Shown here: positions 48,106 to 60,289 of the stretch, piece after piece | How positions within the stretch are numbered: the stretch's first letter is position 1 | How the letters are laid out: each line of letters begins with the position of its first letter | Made by a program: the position numbers and the translations under genes | The notes under the pieces: generated by a model | What the model was told of the DNA's origin: nothing | Seen by the model: the letters and a program-made list of their open reading frames with translations, nothing else | The model's database searches: none | NCBI GenBank assembly: GCA_034766995.1 | Contig: CM068313.1 | Span: 8,868,961-8,932,960 of the forward strand | DNA length: 64,000 bases | Direction of reading: 5' to 3' | Source of the DNA: Acanthacorydalis orientalis | Taxonomy: Eukaryota; Arthropoda; Insecta; Megaloptera; Corydalidae

Positions 48106-48967
48106 TGGTACCATTATCATTAATAAGTTGAAGTGTGGATTATAGATATATAAAGCTATTTAACTGACAATTAAACTGTTTAATTTTTTTAAAAACCGAT
48201 CAAAACATTTGTTGAACCAGATTAATAGTTCTCATGCAAGCACTTGTCATAAAATAATTGATATCTAATCGTATATTTGTACAGATTGAATGATATCTGT
48301 AAAATCCAGTTCAGTAAAAAAAAATATAGACACATTCGATTTATACTCATTATAATCCTGCCTTCTGTAAAAATACGATGCAATTCTAGAAGAGATTTCT
48401 TTAAGTACCAGAGATTAAAATTGTGTAAAAACGATTGATTAAAAGCGTACTTAGAAATCAATTAAAAACAACAATAGATGTAAATCGTGATTTTTCAGGT
48501 TTTCTTTAATTAATAAAGTGCCATTTTTCATTTTAGGAATTAAATGTTTGATAAAGTAGATGATTTCAAAATGATATTCTATTTTTATAGAAATTTATAT
48601 CCGCTAAAATATTTGCTGTTTTCTGTAGTTTGTGGTTTTTAATTCCTTGGGAAAATATATTTTTTAATTCACTTCAGTGATCTGTGAAGATGAAAGTTAT
48701 TAAAATCATTGACGTTCCATTTTACAATCGAATGATAGCATATAAGGTTATCCAGTATATTTTAAAATAATGTACATATTTATTCAATGATATGAAAATA
48801 AATGTAACTGTCACATAAAAAAAACACTGACATATTTTTCCAGGTGAACAAATTACAGAAAATTATGCTAGATAAAATTAATATTAACATTGTATTTACA
48901 TATGGAAATAACGATCAATTATTTATAAATTAAATTGTTTACCATATAGTATTCTAAAGTGTATGTG

Positions 48968-48969
<2 letters not shown>

Positions 48970-49025
<56 letters not shown>
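48970..49025. repeat. (TA)n array abutting mariner D2
   Basis: About 56 bp ending two bases before the D2 end. Confidence 0.95.
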
Positions 49026-49026
<1 letters not shown>

Positions 49027-49028
<2 letters not shown>

Positions 49029-49514
49029 GGGTACAAATTAATCCGGTGACTTTTTAATAGAAAATAAACGTTTACGAAAAATAGAATATATTTCAATCAT
49101 CAAAATATCATCCATTATTTTATATAATTTTGCTCCATCTGTCGGATAACTGACGAATCCCTTGTCAAAAAAATGATAGCGACTTTGAGTCCATGAAATC
49201 GTAATGCATTTTCGGATTGCTTCCACTGTCTTAACATTTTTTGCATTTTTTTTGCATCACAGAATCTTTTCTCAAAGTTGAACAATCAGTCCCGCGACTT
49301 TTGCAGCATTCTTTCAACTGGAATACAAAAAGTATGATGTATTACTTTTCGGACATCGTGTTCACTACCATTTTGTGTGGTTACGCCAAGATAGATAGTG
49401 TTGTCAAATGTTAAAGTTGGCACTTAGAAATCTTAAAACGACGAGAAAACATTTTAATTTAGAACAGTGCTATAGTTGATTCAGTTTAAAAGTCCAGGAT
49501 TAATTTATACGCCT
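49027..49514 (-). mobile_element. Mariner D2: about 490-bp internally deleted family D copy
   Basis: It begins GGGTACAAATTAATCCGGTG directly after the (TA)n array ending at 49025 and ends AATTTATACGCCT. It aligns with D1 at both ends, but the middle, including the catalytic domain, is missing. Confidence 0.8.
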
Positions 49515-49750
49515 AATACAATGTAACAGAAGCATACTTTTATAATTTTATAAATATCTATGAATAAATTTATATTTTTGTTATATAAATAACGGTATTA
49601 CTTTCAAAAAACATTTAAAATTGGAAAGTTTACATCAAGAAAGCGAAAAGAAAATATACGATATACGTTACATGCATATAAAGACCTTACATTACAATAC
49701 ATAATAACACCTAGTATCCAATTATACACGTATTTAATTATTCATTCGAA

Positions 49751-49803
<53 letters not shown>
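49751..49803. repeat. (TA)n array
   Basis: Interrupted by ACA. Confidence 0.95.
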
Positions 49804-49808
<5 letters not shown>

Positions 49809-50935
49809 TATACACATGTAAATATGTTAAGATTTATTGCAGATGATAAAATTTGCATACGCCTTTAAAATTCCGTACGTGCAATACCGTCTAATAATAA
49901 AATCATTAGACAGTAATGAATTATTTATTCGTCTGTTTCGAAATCTATTATATATTAGTGTTGTTATCTCGTTCCGGCGATTAGGAAATTATTAAAACGG
50001 TTTAATATTAATTTATCGCCATACGTATGCAAATGTGACACATCGCATATTTATAATAGTGAGGACGCGGATTTTTTTTTAACCGGCAAACGATCATTAT
50101 CTCATCAAAATCGAATCTGTCTCGGATTGTCATAAGATTCGAATGCGCTGGTTAATTTGTACGGCCTACGTTAATATATTTATTAGTGTAATGATTATTA
50201 TTTGTATTAAGGGGACCTGTTATCAATAAGGTCAGACGGTGTGAGTAAAGGGGAACGACGGATAAATACTTAATTTATTGTTTTGGGACGACGTAACGGT
50301 TGATGCAATTATATGTAATCGATGCAGTTCTAACGAAAACGTGCTGTTTGTATATTTTTTTTTCTTCTTGCGTTGAATGAAACGGTCGATGTGCAGGTAT
50401 GGAAAGTAAAGTAGCGGTTGCTACTAGTATAGAATTATAAATGAATTGCACGCCAAGGATGGTCTACTTAATGCAACAGTCTGCGCCAAGAGACGCCTTT
50501 CAAAAATTATAAATATTTTTTTCTGCAGAACGTGAAATTTTACAGAATCAGTGATATGTGTATTGGGTTGCTAAATATGAAATGTTGGATTTTTTATGAA
50601 AAGTTCAAGGTAAAACACTTCAGATTATAAAGTACACTTTATCGGTGTCACAAATAAATGTTAACTATAGTTCTATTTCATTATTTTTAATCTGCGGATC
50701 CGTTAGAAATCTTGATATGCCATTTTTCGAACCACCATGTTCTTTATTATTAATTAGGACGAATGTACTGTATTTAAATAAATCTTTCAATTATTGTCGT
50801 ATTTATTGTTAAAAATCAACCGTCGAATTGACATTATTTGTATATAACGATTGAATTAGTGCGAAAGTCGCTTATAACGAATAATAATAGATAAGGTAAT
50901 TTGAAGAAAATCTATACAAGGATTGATCTATACTA

Positions 50936-51463
50936 TTGGGTTTGGTAGGAAAATAATTGAGGTTTTTTTTGAATTCCAACTTTAATTTTTTTCAATGAAA
51001 GTGACATTTCATGTTAATATCATTTTGAAGTGCATTTTCGGTCTGTATTTTCGTTATATCGGCTTGGTTTAATTATTAATTTTGATTCAAATTGGGCTAC
51101 TGAATTAAAGATGGAAAAGTAGCAAATAAGGGAACATTTTTATACGAGTTCAAAACGGGTGGTAAAGCAACAGAAACTGCTCAATGCTTTTAGTGTGGGT
51201 ATTATTAAGGAACGTATGGTGCAATTGCGGTTCCAAAAATTTCGTATTGGGGACGAGAGCCTTCAAGATGAAGAAGCTCGCGGACGTCCTTCTTCAGTTT
51301 ATAACAACCAACTGAAGACTTTATTTGAATCAGAACCACGCACAACAATTCTAGAGCTTGCACAAAAGTCATGTGTTAGACATACAAGAGTTCTGGATCA
51401 CAAATTAAAAAATATATATCAATTTAAAGGTCATGAACCGCAATTATTTTTCTACCAACCTAA
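50936..51463 (+). mobile_element. Mariner B3: 528-bp non-autonomous family B copy
   Basis: Starts TTGGGTTTGGTAGGAAAATA and ends TTTTCTACCAACCTAA, with TA at 50934-50935 and 51464-51465. It keeps an open reading frame over the DNA-binding region (VQLRFQKFRIGDESLQDEEA, RGRPSS, FESEPRTTILELAQKS) and then joins the 3' end, with no catalytic domain. Retained coding is longer than in B1. Confidence 0.88.
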
Positions 51464-51884
51464 TAATTTTGAATAAAATGCAATAAATTTATTATAATGG
51501 CTAGGTATAATTTACAGAAATCATTTTTCCATAAGAATGTAAATATTCTTGTCACTGTATTAAAAAAAATTAACTTTTCTAAAATTTTAAAACATTTCAC
51601 AGTTTTAAGATTACAAAATCTTAGTTTTTCGGTTAATATCACTGACAATGAGTTTTAATATTTATATTGACTTTTTGTTCGTTAATGATGAAAACGTGTT
51701 TGAACAAAGTAATTTTCGTCCTGAATGATTCAAAGTAAAAAAATTTAATTATCTACCAAATATATTCAATATATCCAAATTAAAAAAATAAAGATGTTTC
51801 ATTTAGTTCCAAATCACTAATATGTTATTTGATTTTTTCTTTTACTCGTCTTATATTATTTTTAGCTTATATTTTTAACACTGA

Positions 51885-52775
51885 ATTTCCTCATACTTGA
51901 ATTTTTCTCTTACCTCACGAACCATAAAAAAAATTATGATCAAAAATGTTTAATAAGATAACTGATCATCTCTTAAACGTATTTCAATGGCGATTCCATT
52001 TTCCTTACGGTGCTAATGTACAGACGACTTTAAATAATTTAACTACACAATATATTTTTCATACATTCGCGCTCTGAAAATGATAAAACCGCCATGGAAA
52101 TACATATAAGCAATAATATTAGGTTGGTAGAAAAATAATTGCGCTCTATGATCTTCAAATTCATATACATTTTTCTCAGTTAGATGGTTTAATTGGTCCA
52201 GAACTATTGGATGACTACCGCTTAACTTTTGTGCAAGCTCTCGAATTGTTGTGCGTAGTTCTGATTCAACAAACGTTTTCACTTAGTCGTTATGAACTGA
52301 ATAAGGACATACAAAACCTTCTTCATCTTCGAGGCTCTCGTCCCCAGCAAAAAATGTTTGGAACCACCATAGGACCGTACGTTCCTTAACAGTACCCACA
52401 CCAAAAGTATCGTTTAGTTAACGAGCAGTTTCTGCTGCTTTACAACCCGTTTTGAACTCATACAAAAAATTGCTCTTATTTACAACTTTTCCATATTTAA
52501 TTTAGTAGCCGAATTTGAAGCAAAATTAATAATAAAATGAAAGTCGATGTTACTAAACACAGATCGAAAAGTGAACATTAAAATGATATTGAAATGTACA
52601 CGATCAAATGACACTTTCATTGAATAAATTAAGGTTGTTATTAAGAAAACCAACGCCGCAATTAATTTTTTACCGACCCAATATTACTCAATAATTTTTT
52701 ATCAGAAAAAAAATTGTGGACTGAGTGAAAAAATTGTTAGCGAAACTGAATTTGACTGTACTAAAGCTAATTGCA
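51885..52775. repeat. FB repeat split by mariner B4
   Basis: Left part 51885-52118: CTTACCTCACGAACCATAAA, ATTTCAATGGCGATTCCATT, GTGCTAATGTACAGACG, GCGCTCTGAAAATGATAAAA, AAATACATATAAGCAATAAT. Right part 52682-52775: ACTCAATAATTTTTTATCAG, TGTGGACTGAGTGAAAAAAT. Removing B4 and one TA restores a continuous arm. Confidence 0.8.
52119..52681 (-). mobile_element. Mariner B4: 563-bp non-autonomous copy nested in an FB repeat
   Basis: Inverted relative to B1-B3. Ends TTAGGTTGGTAGAAAAATAA and TTTTACCGACCCAA, flanked by TA at 52117-52118 and 52682-52683. The minus strand encodes degraded helix-turn-helix coding (FESELRTTIRELAQKLSGSH) and then the 3' end. The left flank (to 52118) and right flank (from 52682) are the two parts of one FB copy. 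Confidence 0.9.
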
Positions 52776-53299
52776 ATGAAGCATACAGTCTGATAATTGT
52801 CAACACAACGTTTTTATGAAATATTTATTTTTTATTACTAGAATCTGATCCTTGTATCAAATCATAACTGAAACATACCAAATCATAACAAATAAATGAC
52901 CTTTTTTTAACCCAACTATTAATAATCGATTTATTGCGAAAAACCGCAGATTTCATAAAAGTTGCGGTAATTAAGAAACGATCTTGAAAGGTCGTTCGTT
53001 TCGGTTTTGTAATAAATGACATTGTTGTTTTTTTTCCTATCTTTTTTTTCGAAATTAGACAATGGAATTAATATGGGATCATTAACTGATTTTTATTTAA
53101 TAATTTAAAATTTTTCTCTGCTAATAAATGTGCATGCGCATAAATAATTTTTATTAAAAAAAAAAAACTATTCTATTTATTCTGCAATTGCTGCCCAATT
53201 AATTTTTCGAACTATGTCCTGGAAATATAACGTACATCCCTGTATGTTAAAACTAGAGTATTCTTTTTTTATGAATTTCAAAAAATGTCCTTTGAAAAA

Positions 53300-53655
53300 A
53301 ACTGTAACTTTCTGATTTTTACTAATAGATTTTTAAATCTCTCACAAACCACAAAATACTTTTTAATCAAAAATATCAATCGTCAATCAATTGATTATTT
53401 TCTTGATGTTTATGCAGATTTAGATAACGATTTCATTAAGTTTAGAGTGCTATGAGTCATTTTTGATAGTCAGTAATTTAATAGAAATACTTTTTCCAGT
53501 AATTAATTAAGAACTTTGGACAAAAAAAGTTAGATTCGATTACACACATCAATAAAAATATACAAGAATTGATTATTCATTATTTTTGATTGCTGCTTAT
53601 CTATATTTTAATAGTAATGCTATCATTCTCAGAGCGCTATTGACAAAAAAAGTAA
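53300..53655. repeat. FB repeats, two left-arm fragments
   Basis: First: TTTTAAATCTCTCACAAACC, TTTTAATCAAAAATATCAAT, GTTTAGAGTGCTATGAG. Second at about 53570-53650: GATTATTTTTGATTGCTGC-like sequence, TAATGCTATCATTCTCAGAG. Confidence 0.55.
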
Positions 53656-53880
53656 TTTAAATATTTGTTTAATTATTATTTGCAAGTCAGAGCTGAAAAA
53701 TTAATATTTTGTTAAAGACATGCATAAAAATAACAGAAAATATATAATATGAATTCTTACGACTCGTGAAAATTTATACAAATTTTATCTACATGTATTA
53801 CAGTTTAAGGTGAAGAAATTTAGAAACAAAATTAAATTCTATAAAAAGTGCAAAATTAATCGGCAATTTTTTTATGTAAT

Positions 53881-54007
53881 CAAGGAGGTTCGCCCTCGAT
53901 CTCTTCACTCGTCGATCCCAAGGGGTTCCGCCCCTGATCGTCTAGCTTGCTCCTCCGACTCGCCTTGATCGTTTCGCATATATTCGCTCAATATCGTAAT
54001 ATGTATG

Positions 54008-54073
<66 letters not shown>

Positions 54074-54620
54074 AGTATGTCTATGTTTCAGTACAGTAAT
54101 GCTAAATTATTAGCATGATATAAAATCGGCAAAATTAATTAATTAACAATACCTAAACGCAGCTGTTCATCAGATATTCTAAGAAGAAAATATTATTTCA
54201 GATATTACAATTAAAGACTTTATCAACGATAAATTTCCAAGATTCAAATCATGAATAATATTTGACTCTGTCTCAATACAACAATGCTAAATTATTCGCA
54301 TGTGATGTCAGAAAATGTAGTTGTTTATATAATAATTGAAAAACTTGTTTGAGAAAAATTGTAATTAAATATTGTCTCAATTAAACAGAAATATTATGAA
54401 TCTATATAATTTTTATATAATCACTCCCACAATTATATTGTACTGTAGTTGTTTTATAAATTCGGACATTTCATTATATCAATACTACCGTAATTTATCG
54501 TGCAATTTCGGATGTCATCATTAGTAATAATTTAATACAAAATCACTACACGTTTTTTTTAAAAAAAATTGTCCATTTTTTGAAATTTTACGGATTTTTT
54601 TTATATGTAGATAGAAAATA
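53881..54620. repeat. Dispersed repeat R1, copy b
   Basis: Contains GGAGGTTCGCCCTC, AAGGGGTTCCGCCCCT (stem-loop), CGCATATATTCGCTCAATAT, a TA array (54003-54070), and TATATAATCACTCCCACAAT, in the same order as copy a. Within it, ATGCTAAATTATTAGCATG and its near copy ATGCTAAATTATTCGCATG lie about 190 bp apart. Confidence 0.6.
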
Positions 54621-55752
54621 TAATTTGTGTATATTTTAATACAAAAAGAAAAGAAATGTTTAATTATATTCAATATTGATTGTAACTTTATTCGATTAAT
54701 GCATAATTATTGTGATTTTAATCCTTTTGGTTCACTTGAGTTTCCGTTTCTCACTAGTAGATCGGGAAAATGTGCCTAATTATCTAAGATCTGCATGAAG
54801 GTGTCTGACGTGCTGAAACTAGTAATAGAAAACAGGAACTTTAATTACATAAATTCTTTAATTTAACTAAAGGACAAAAATAATCATGGAAATAAAATAT
54901 TTAATTCCTGTTCAACTTTATGCAAATATTTCCAAAAGGACCAAGATTAATTTCTGCTTTACTTAAAATGATTCGACATCTCTAGAAATTTCCTTAACAG
55001 ACTGACAAACACTGCTTGCATGTACTTATCAAAAACATGAAAAACATACTGAGCATTTCGTCAGCAATTAATAAAAAATAATAATTTTCAAATAACATCA
55101 CACGAAATGATTTCTCGGAAATGAACGAAATTCTGTTCATCTGTATCTTGTATAAGCATTGAAATCACTCAAATTAACACTTCGAAAAAAATCCGTATTT
55201 ACATATAATTAAATACCATTTCACGTCCACTGCATCTGATATTATTAGATAGATACTCTTATGTGTTAACTTTTAGTTCAAATACCTTTTGTTATCAGTT
55301 ATTCAGTACAAATACAAATGAATTGATGGATTATTTATGTGATCGACTTATCTTTATATGACAAGGTAACTGTTTATGTTATTATCAAACGATGGTTAAC
55401 TGATCAGAAAAAATATTTGTTAAAGTATGGGAATTGTATTAGACTTTTTTTACATTTTTTAAATACATTTTATACCTACATATATATATATATATACATT
55501 GTTTAATTAAAAAGATTTAGAATTTGATATATATATATATATACATATATGTATATATATATATATATACAAGAATTTTTAATGACAAATATAATTTAAT
55601 TGTTTGGTCCATGAGAGAAATGTCTTGTATATAACCTCACATTTTATAGAATAGTGAAAAATAATTTTCTTGCTAAATGAAAAATTGCATCATTATGAGG
55701 TCAAATTTAAATTCGTGTCGATTAACCTTAATCCATCCGTATATTAACACAT

Positions 55753-55813
<61 letters not shown>

Positions 55814-55855
55814 TACTACTCCAGCATTTATGTAAAAATTGTCTTTCTATTTTAC
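54621..55855. other. No gene recognised
   Basis: Ordinary AT-rich DNA with TA arrays at its right end. Confidence 0.4.
55482..55807. repeat. TA arrays (55482-55496, 55528-55569, 55751-55807)
   Basis: Three arrays. The middle one is interrupted by ACATATATG. Confidence 0.95.
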
Positions 55856-56140
55856 AAAAAATCTTTCACAAATGACTTTTTCAATTACTCTACAAACGAT
55901 AAATATTTTTCTGACTAAAAATATTTAATAATTAAGTACTATTCATTTTTCATATTTTATATGAATATTTTTCTATGCTTTAACGCTATAAAAATGGTAG
56001 AATCGCCATCGAAATGCGTTTCAATAGTAATCAGAAATGAGTAAGAATCAATTATTGAATATTTTTAATTGAATATTTTTACTGTTTGTGGAGAGAGTGA
56101 AAAATTCATTTTTGAAATTAAATTTAGCAATAGTGTTAAA
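55856..56140. repeat. FB repeat, full length
   Basis: CTTTCACAAATGACTTTTTC, TACTCTACAAACGATAAATA, right arm GAATCGCCATCGAAATGCGT, AATCAATTATTGAATATTTT, GAGAGAGTGAAAAATTCATT, AATTAAATTTAGCAATAGTG. Confidence 0.75.
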
Positions 56141-56509
56141 AAAACCTGTGTAAAATTAGTTGATTGACCAAATATATTCAAAAATTAAAAGAATTAGTAG
56201 GATATGTTGGTTGAATTCTTTATCGATGAGGAAATGAACAATATGTTTGTTTTAGAATGAATCAAGTTATTAATCTACAAACTGCTATTAATCTATATAT
56301 TTTAAATACTAATTCGTTACATTTTTTAAAAAATGTTTTTATTCTTTTAATTTTGATTTAAAAAAATTAAACTCAGAATTATTAATTATTTTGATCTCAT
56401 TTCATTCAGCTGAACTTGAAATCTATTTTCAAGACAATATCTTCTTCATGATTTGATAAGTAATAATGGAAACTGAACAACTCCAATAAATTATAATTTA
56501 TTAATCTAA

Positions 56510-56840
56510 GAAATTTGCTTTCACACAGACACTTCGTCACAAACCATAAAATAATTTCTGATCAAAAATATTCAATAAATGATTATATTTCAAATTTGTT
56601 TCTTATGATTGTTTCTTATGTGCATTTCAATGGCGATGCTGTTATCCTCAGAGCACTAAGGTACAGAAAAAGGTTTTTCAGTTTTTTCTGTACTTTAGCG
56701 TTCCGAGGATGATAGAATTTTAATCGAAATGCGCGTAAGTAACATTTGAAAATGATCAATAATCATTATTTTTGATTAGAAAAATGTTTGGCTTGTGAAG
56801 TGTGAAAAAAATTCATTTCTGAAAACGAATTTTGGCACAC
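56510..56840. repeat. FB repeat, best-preserved palindrome (about 330 bp)
   Basis: Left arm CACAAACCATAAAATAATTT, GTGCATTTCAATGGCGATGC, TATCCTCAGAGCACTAAGG; centre TACAGAAAAAGG...TTTTTTCTGTA; right arm CCGAGGATGATAGAATTTTA, ATCGAAATGCGCGTAAGTAA, GATCAATAATCATTATTTTT, ending TTTTGGCACACTGTTAG. Confidence 0.85.
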
Positions 56841-56930
56841 TGTTAGAATTGTGTAGCAAAAAAGTGACCTAGAAAAAATAAATGGTTTCAACCAAGGTAT
56901 GAGTTCTTCAGTTGTCTCTTCCTGTATTTC

Positions 56931-57927
56931 TATATATATTTATGTATATATATATATAATATATATATATATACATATAAATAAATATTAGCATGTACGT
57001 TTGTATGTAAATATGGTAATTGCTTCATATTCAGATAAGTACGCTTTTAGATAACTGCCAATAATACATATTAACCATGATGTTTAATTATGTTACTAGG
57101 TGATGGTGAGCAACGTACAAGTATATAAACATATTTAAAAATCTTAACACATACAATTTCTCTTTGTAACGAAAACTGTATGATTTTTTTATGATAATGT
57201 TTATTTATAAACATGACTGATATGCCGATTGAAATAATTTTCTTAATACTTGATTATAAAAATATTTTTTGAGTGAGACTCAAGCATGTATGTCCACGTT
57301 CGAAATGAATGTTGAAATCAATTAACTTTAAGCACTAAAAAGTCGTTATAAAAACAAATCAGGTTTTTGGATATATGTACGAGTGTGTCTTGTTAAAAAA
57401 ACTGCATGGTGTCGTTCAGTGTTACTCTTTTTTTGATAATTTATTTGTTTCCAGGAACGAGTCAGTGAACCTGAATGAAACTGTATTTTTATCTTAAATA
57501 TTTTTGAATCGATAATTAAAATTTATGTCATTACTGCTTGAAATATTATGATAAACGTTTAATAATTTTTGCATGTTTAACCTATATTAGATTTTTAGAA
57601 TACAAAATAGGTTTGGTACTGTGGCTAAATTCACTTTCACAAATTAATTTTTTAGTTACCTCACAAACCATAATTTATTTTTAATCAAAAATATTGTATA
57701 AATGATTATTGATCACTTTTGATTTCCGTTTGTTCGGCTTCAGAATGATGGTATCTCGATCTTAATGCAAATAAGAAACGTTCATAATATTCAATAATCA
57801 ATTATTGAAGATTTTTGTTCAGAAATTTTTTTGTGGTTTGTAAGGTGAGTGAAAATCTTATTTTAAAATATTTTTACTTTTTTTTTGTAAACATAGTTCA
57901 CAGTATTTTTACATAATGGCATTTTTG

Positions 57928-57992
<65 letters not shown>
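56931..57992. repeat. TA arrays (56931-56979, 57932-57992)
   Basis: The first is imperfect; the second is about 60 bp pure, 60 bp right of an FB copy. Confidence 0.95.
57612..57870. repeat. FB repeat, full length with intact left tip
   Basis: GGTACTGTGGCTAAATTCAC then TTTCACAAATTAATTTTT, TTACCTCACAAACCATAATT, GCTTCAGAATGATGGTATCT, AATAATCAATTATTGAAGAT, TTTGTGGTTTGTAAGGTGAG. It is the best copy for defining the left terminus. Confidence 0.8.
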
Positions 57993-57995
<3 letters not shown>

Positions 57996-58856
57996 TTAGT
58001 AAATATTTTCCTTGAATAGTTTATTATTTCTAATTAATTGATAAAATAATAATAAAAAGGCCAGAATTGAAATTATAAATCATGTTAGGTCATAATTCCA
58101 CTGTATAATCTAGAGCAGAAGTATTTAATTTGTGAGATATGTTTATACATTTTATGTTTGTACAAGTATAATTGAAAATGTAAAAGAATTTTAAAGAAAA
58201 TGTTGGATTCCATTTTTCATATTATTTTCTTAATTATACTTAAACTGATTTATTGAATTATTTAGTAAAGCTTGGTAAAGATTAAGATTATTTTCAGAAA
58301 ATATGTGAGAATAATAAAGAAGATTTCTCTAGAGTTTACTTAAAGTTATCAAAAGCGTTATTTTACATTTTGTATATTTATTGTCTACATTTTCATATAT
58401 TATTTTCACTTTTATCTTTTTTATAATTAATAAGATGAACAAAAGCTTGTATAAATGAAAAATTAAAAAAATATATGATTATATAATAAAATTATGAGTT
58501 TCTAAGTACAAGAAAAAATAGAATTTATAAATATTTTCTAATTATTGAAACCTATCAGTAAACTTACTTTGCAGTAACTTAAACATATGGTAAATGAATG
58601 AATATTATTCGATGAATGTAGAAAGTGTTTAACCGCTTATCACTTGAGCTCTTAAAATTCTGTATCGTATTTTAATTCTTTCTTTTGAAAATACAATATA
58701 TATAATTACTTATTAGTACTTTTACTACTTCTTTTTTTACCATCTGGCATCTTCATTAAAATCTAAATTATTTCTAAGAATTTAATTTGCTCTCATCTAG
58801 CCAGAATTATATAAAAAAAGTTGATTGGAAATGTAATTTTTTATGTACATTAGTTA

Positions 58857-58861
<5 letters not shown>

Positions 58862-58904
<43 letters not shown>
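58862..58904. repeat. (TA)n array
   Basis: About 43 bp. Confidence 0.95.
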
Positions 58905-58906
<2 letters not shown>

Positions 58907-59614
58907 TTAATTATGATTTACAGATTAATATTTATAGTAAATTTGTATGCAAGTTCTGGGATGCAAAATCCACACAAGGATTTATATAAATTTATGGGTT
59001 TTAAAAGTTTATGAACCCTTTAGATTCTGGAACAGGTAAATGTGCTAAAAAAGTTTTAATAAATATTTTTCGACTAATTGGGCATTCTTTTATCGTAAAC
59101 AAAATAAAAATTGTAAATTTGTCGGTTACAAAAAAAACTATGTTAATTCAGATTATCCATTAGACATTTCACATCTATTTGATCTATCGTGAAAAATCGT
59201 TGATAATTTTCGGGGAAACATAAATCTCTTAATTAGAAACATAAAATCGGAAGCGAAAAAACTGATTACAATTGAAAATTTTGAGAAATACACATTGCTG
59301 AGTGTGAAAAATTTTGAAACAATCAAGTGTGCACAAAACGGTTTCACAGTTCATCGGTGTTAAGAATTGAAAACTTTTCAGCCGCTCCTTGCAAAATTCA
59401 AAAATCGTAAAGTTTTTAAGAGAAAGACAGAGGATTAAACAAATTACATTAAACGCTTTAAATGATTTTCTTCCTCTAAAATACAATCTTCAACTCAATA
59501 AATTAAAGACTTGTATATTAATTAGTGTTCATTTCGCATTCATCTATCTGTATACAAATTTACACAACACCTTTTTATAACAGTTTGTGAGTATGTATAT
59601 AAGTATATAATAAT

Positions 59615-59616
<2 letters not shown>

Positions 59617-59675
<59 letters not shown>

Positions 59676-59912
59676 TGTCGCATTAATACATAAATCAAAA
59701 TCATTAATCAATATATTTAATGTAAATATATGTATAACAGTCAGTCATTTCCTGCTCAATTTTGGCGTGACTCGTTTTGCAAATGTCACCTTCACACCAA
59801 TTTAATAACACATTTTATCGATAGATTTCAATTTGAAAAGCGGAAATTGATATATAACAATGATAACGTTAACTATTGATACATACATACATAAATACAT
59901 ACATACATACAA

Positions 59913-59974
<62 letters not shown>

Positions 59975-60101
59975 ATATGTATGTACATGTATATAAATTG
60001 ATTAAACCGTTGTGCAGTGAGGTAATGACTGTTAAAAATCAATACAATGACTAATTGTAATATACAAATAATCAATGTTTTGACATTTTTTACATAAATG
60101 A

Positions 60102-60168
<67 letters not shown>
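59617..60168. repeat. TA and CATA arrays (59617-59671, 59879-59988, 60103-60168)
   Basis: The middle one is (CATA)n, then TA, then (TGTA)n. The last ends about 120 bp left of the piggyBac-like element at 60290. Confidence 0.95.
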
Positions 60169-60171
<3 letters not shown>

Positions 60172-60289
60172 TTTTTAAACTTTAAGGTTGGTACTTTAAA
60201 ATGCTAATAATATTAATACATATAAATATGCAATTTTTTCTTAAACTCATTTCTCGGAGAAATTTATTTGGGAAAATATTTTAATTTAA

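Larger units (their letters stand above)
44802..50935 (-). other. Probable first intron or upstream region of the K2P gene
   Basis: The cap/pore 1 exon has a good acceptor at its 5' side, so an upstream exon must exist. Scanning the minus strand for the expected hydrophobic M1 followed by a Gly-Ala pair gave no convincing exon to the window end. The region holds mariners B2, D2 and D3, an FB copy, and degenerate AT-rich wording at 45470-45770 and 46062-46330. A CpG-enriched patch at about 49850-50480 is the best local promoter candidate. Confidence 0.4.
57993..60285. other. No gene recognised
   Basis: Overlapping 63-85 codon frames on both strands at 59153-59580 lack recognisable domains, and the plus-strand one overlaps an equally open minus-strand frame. 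Confidence 0.35.
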
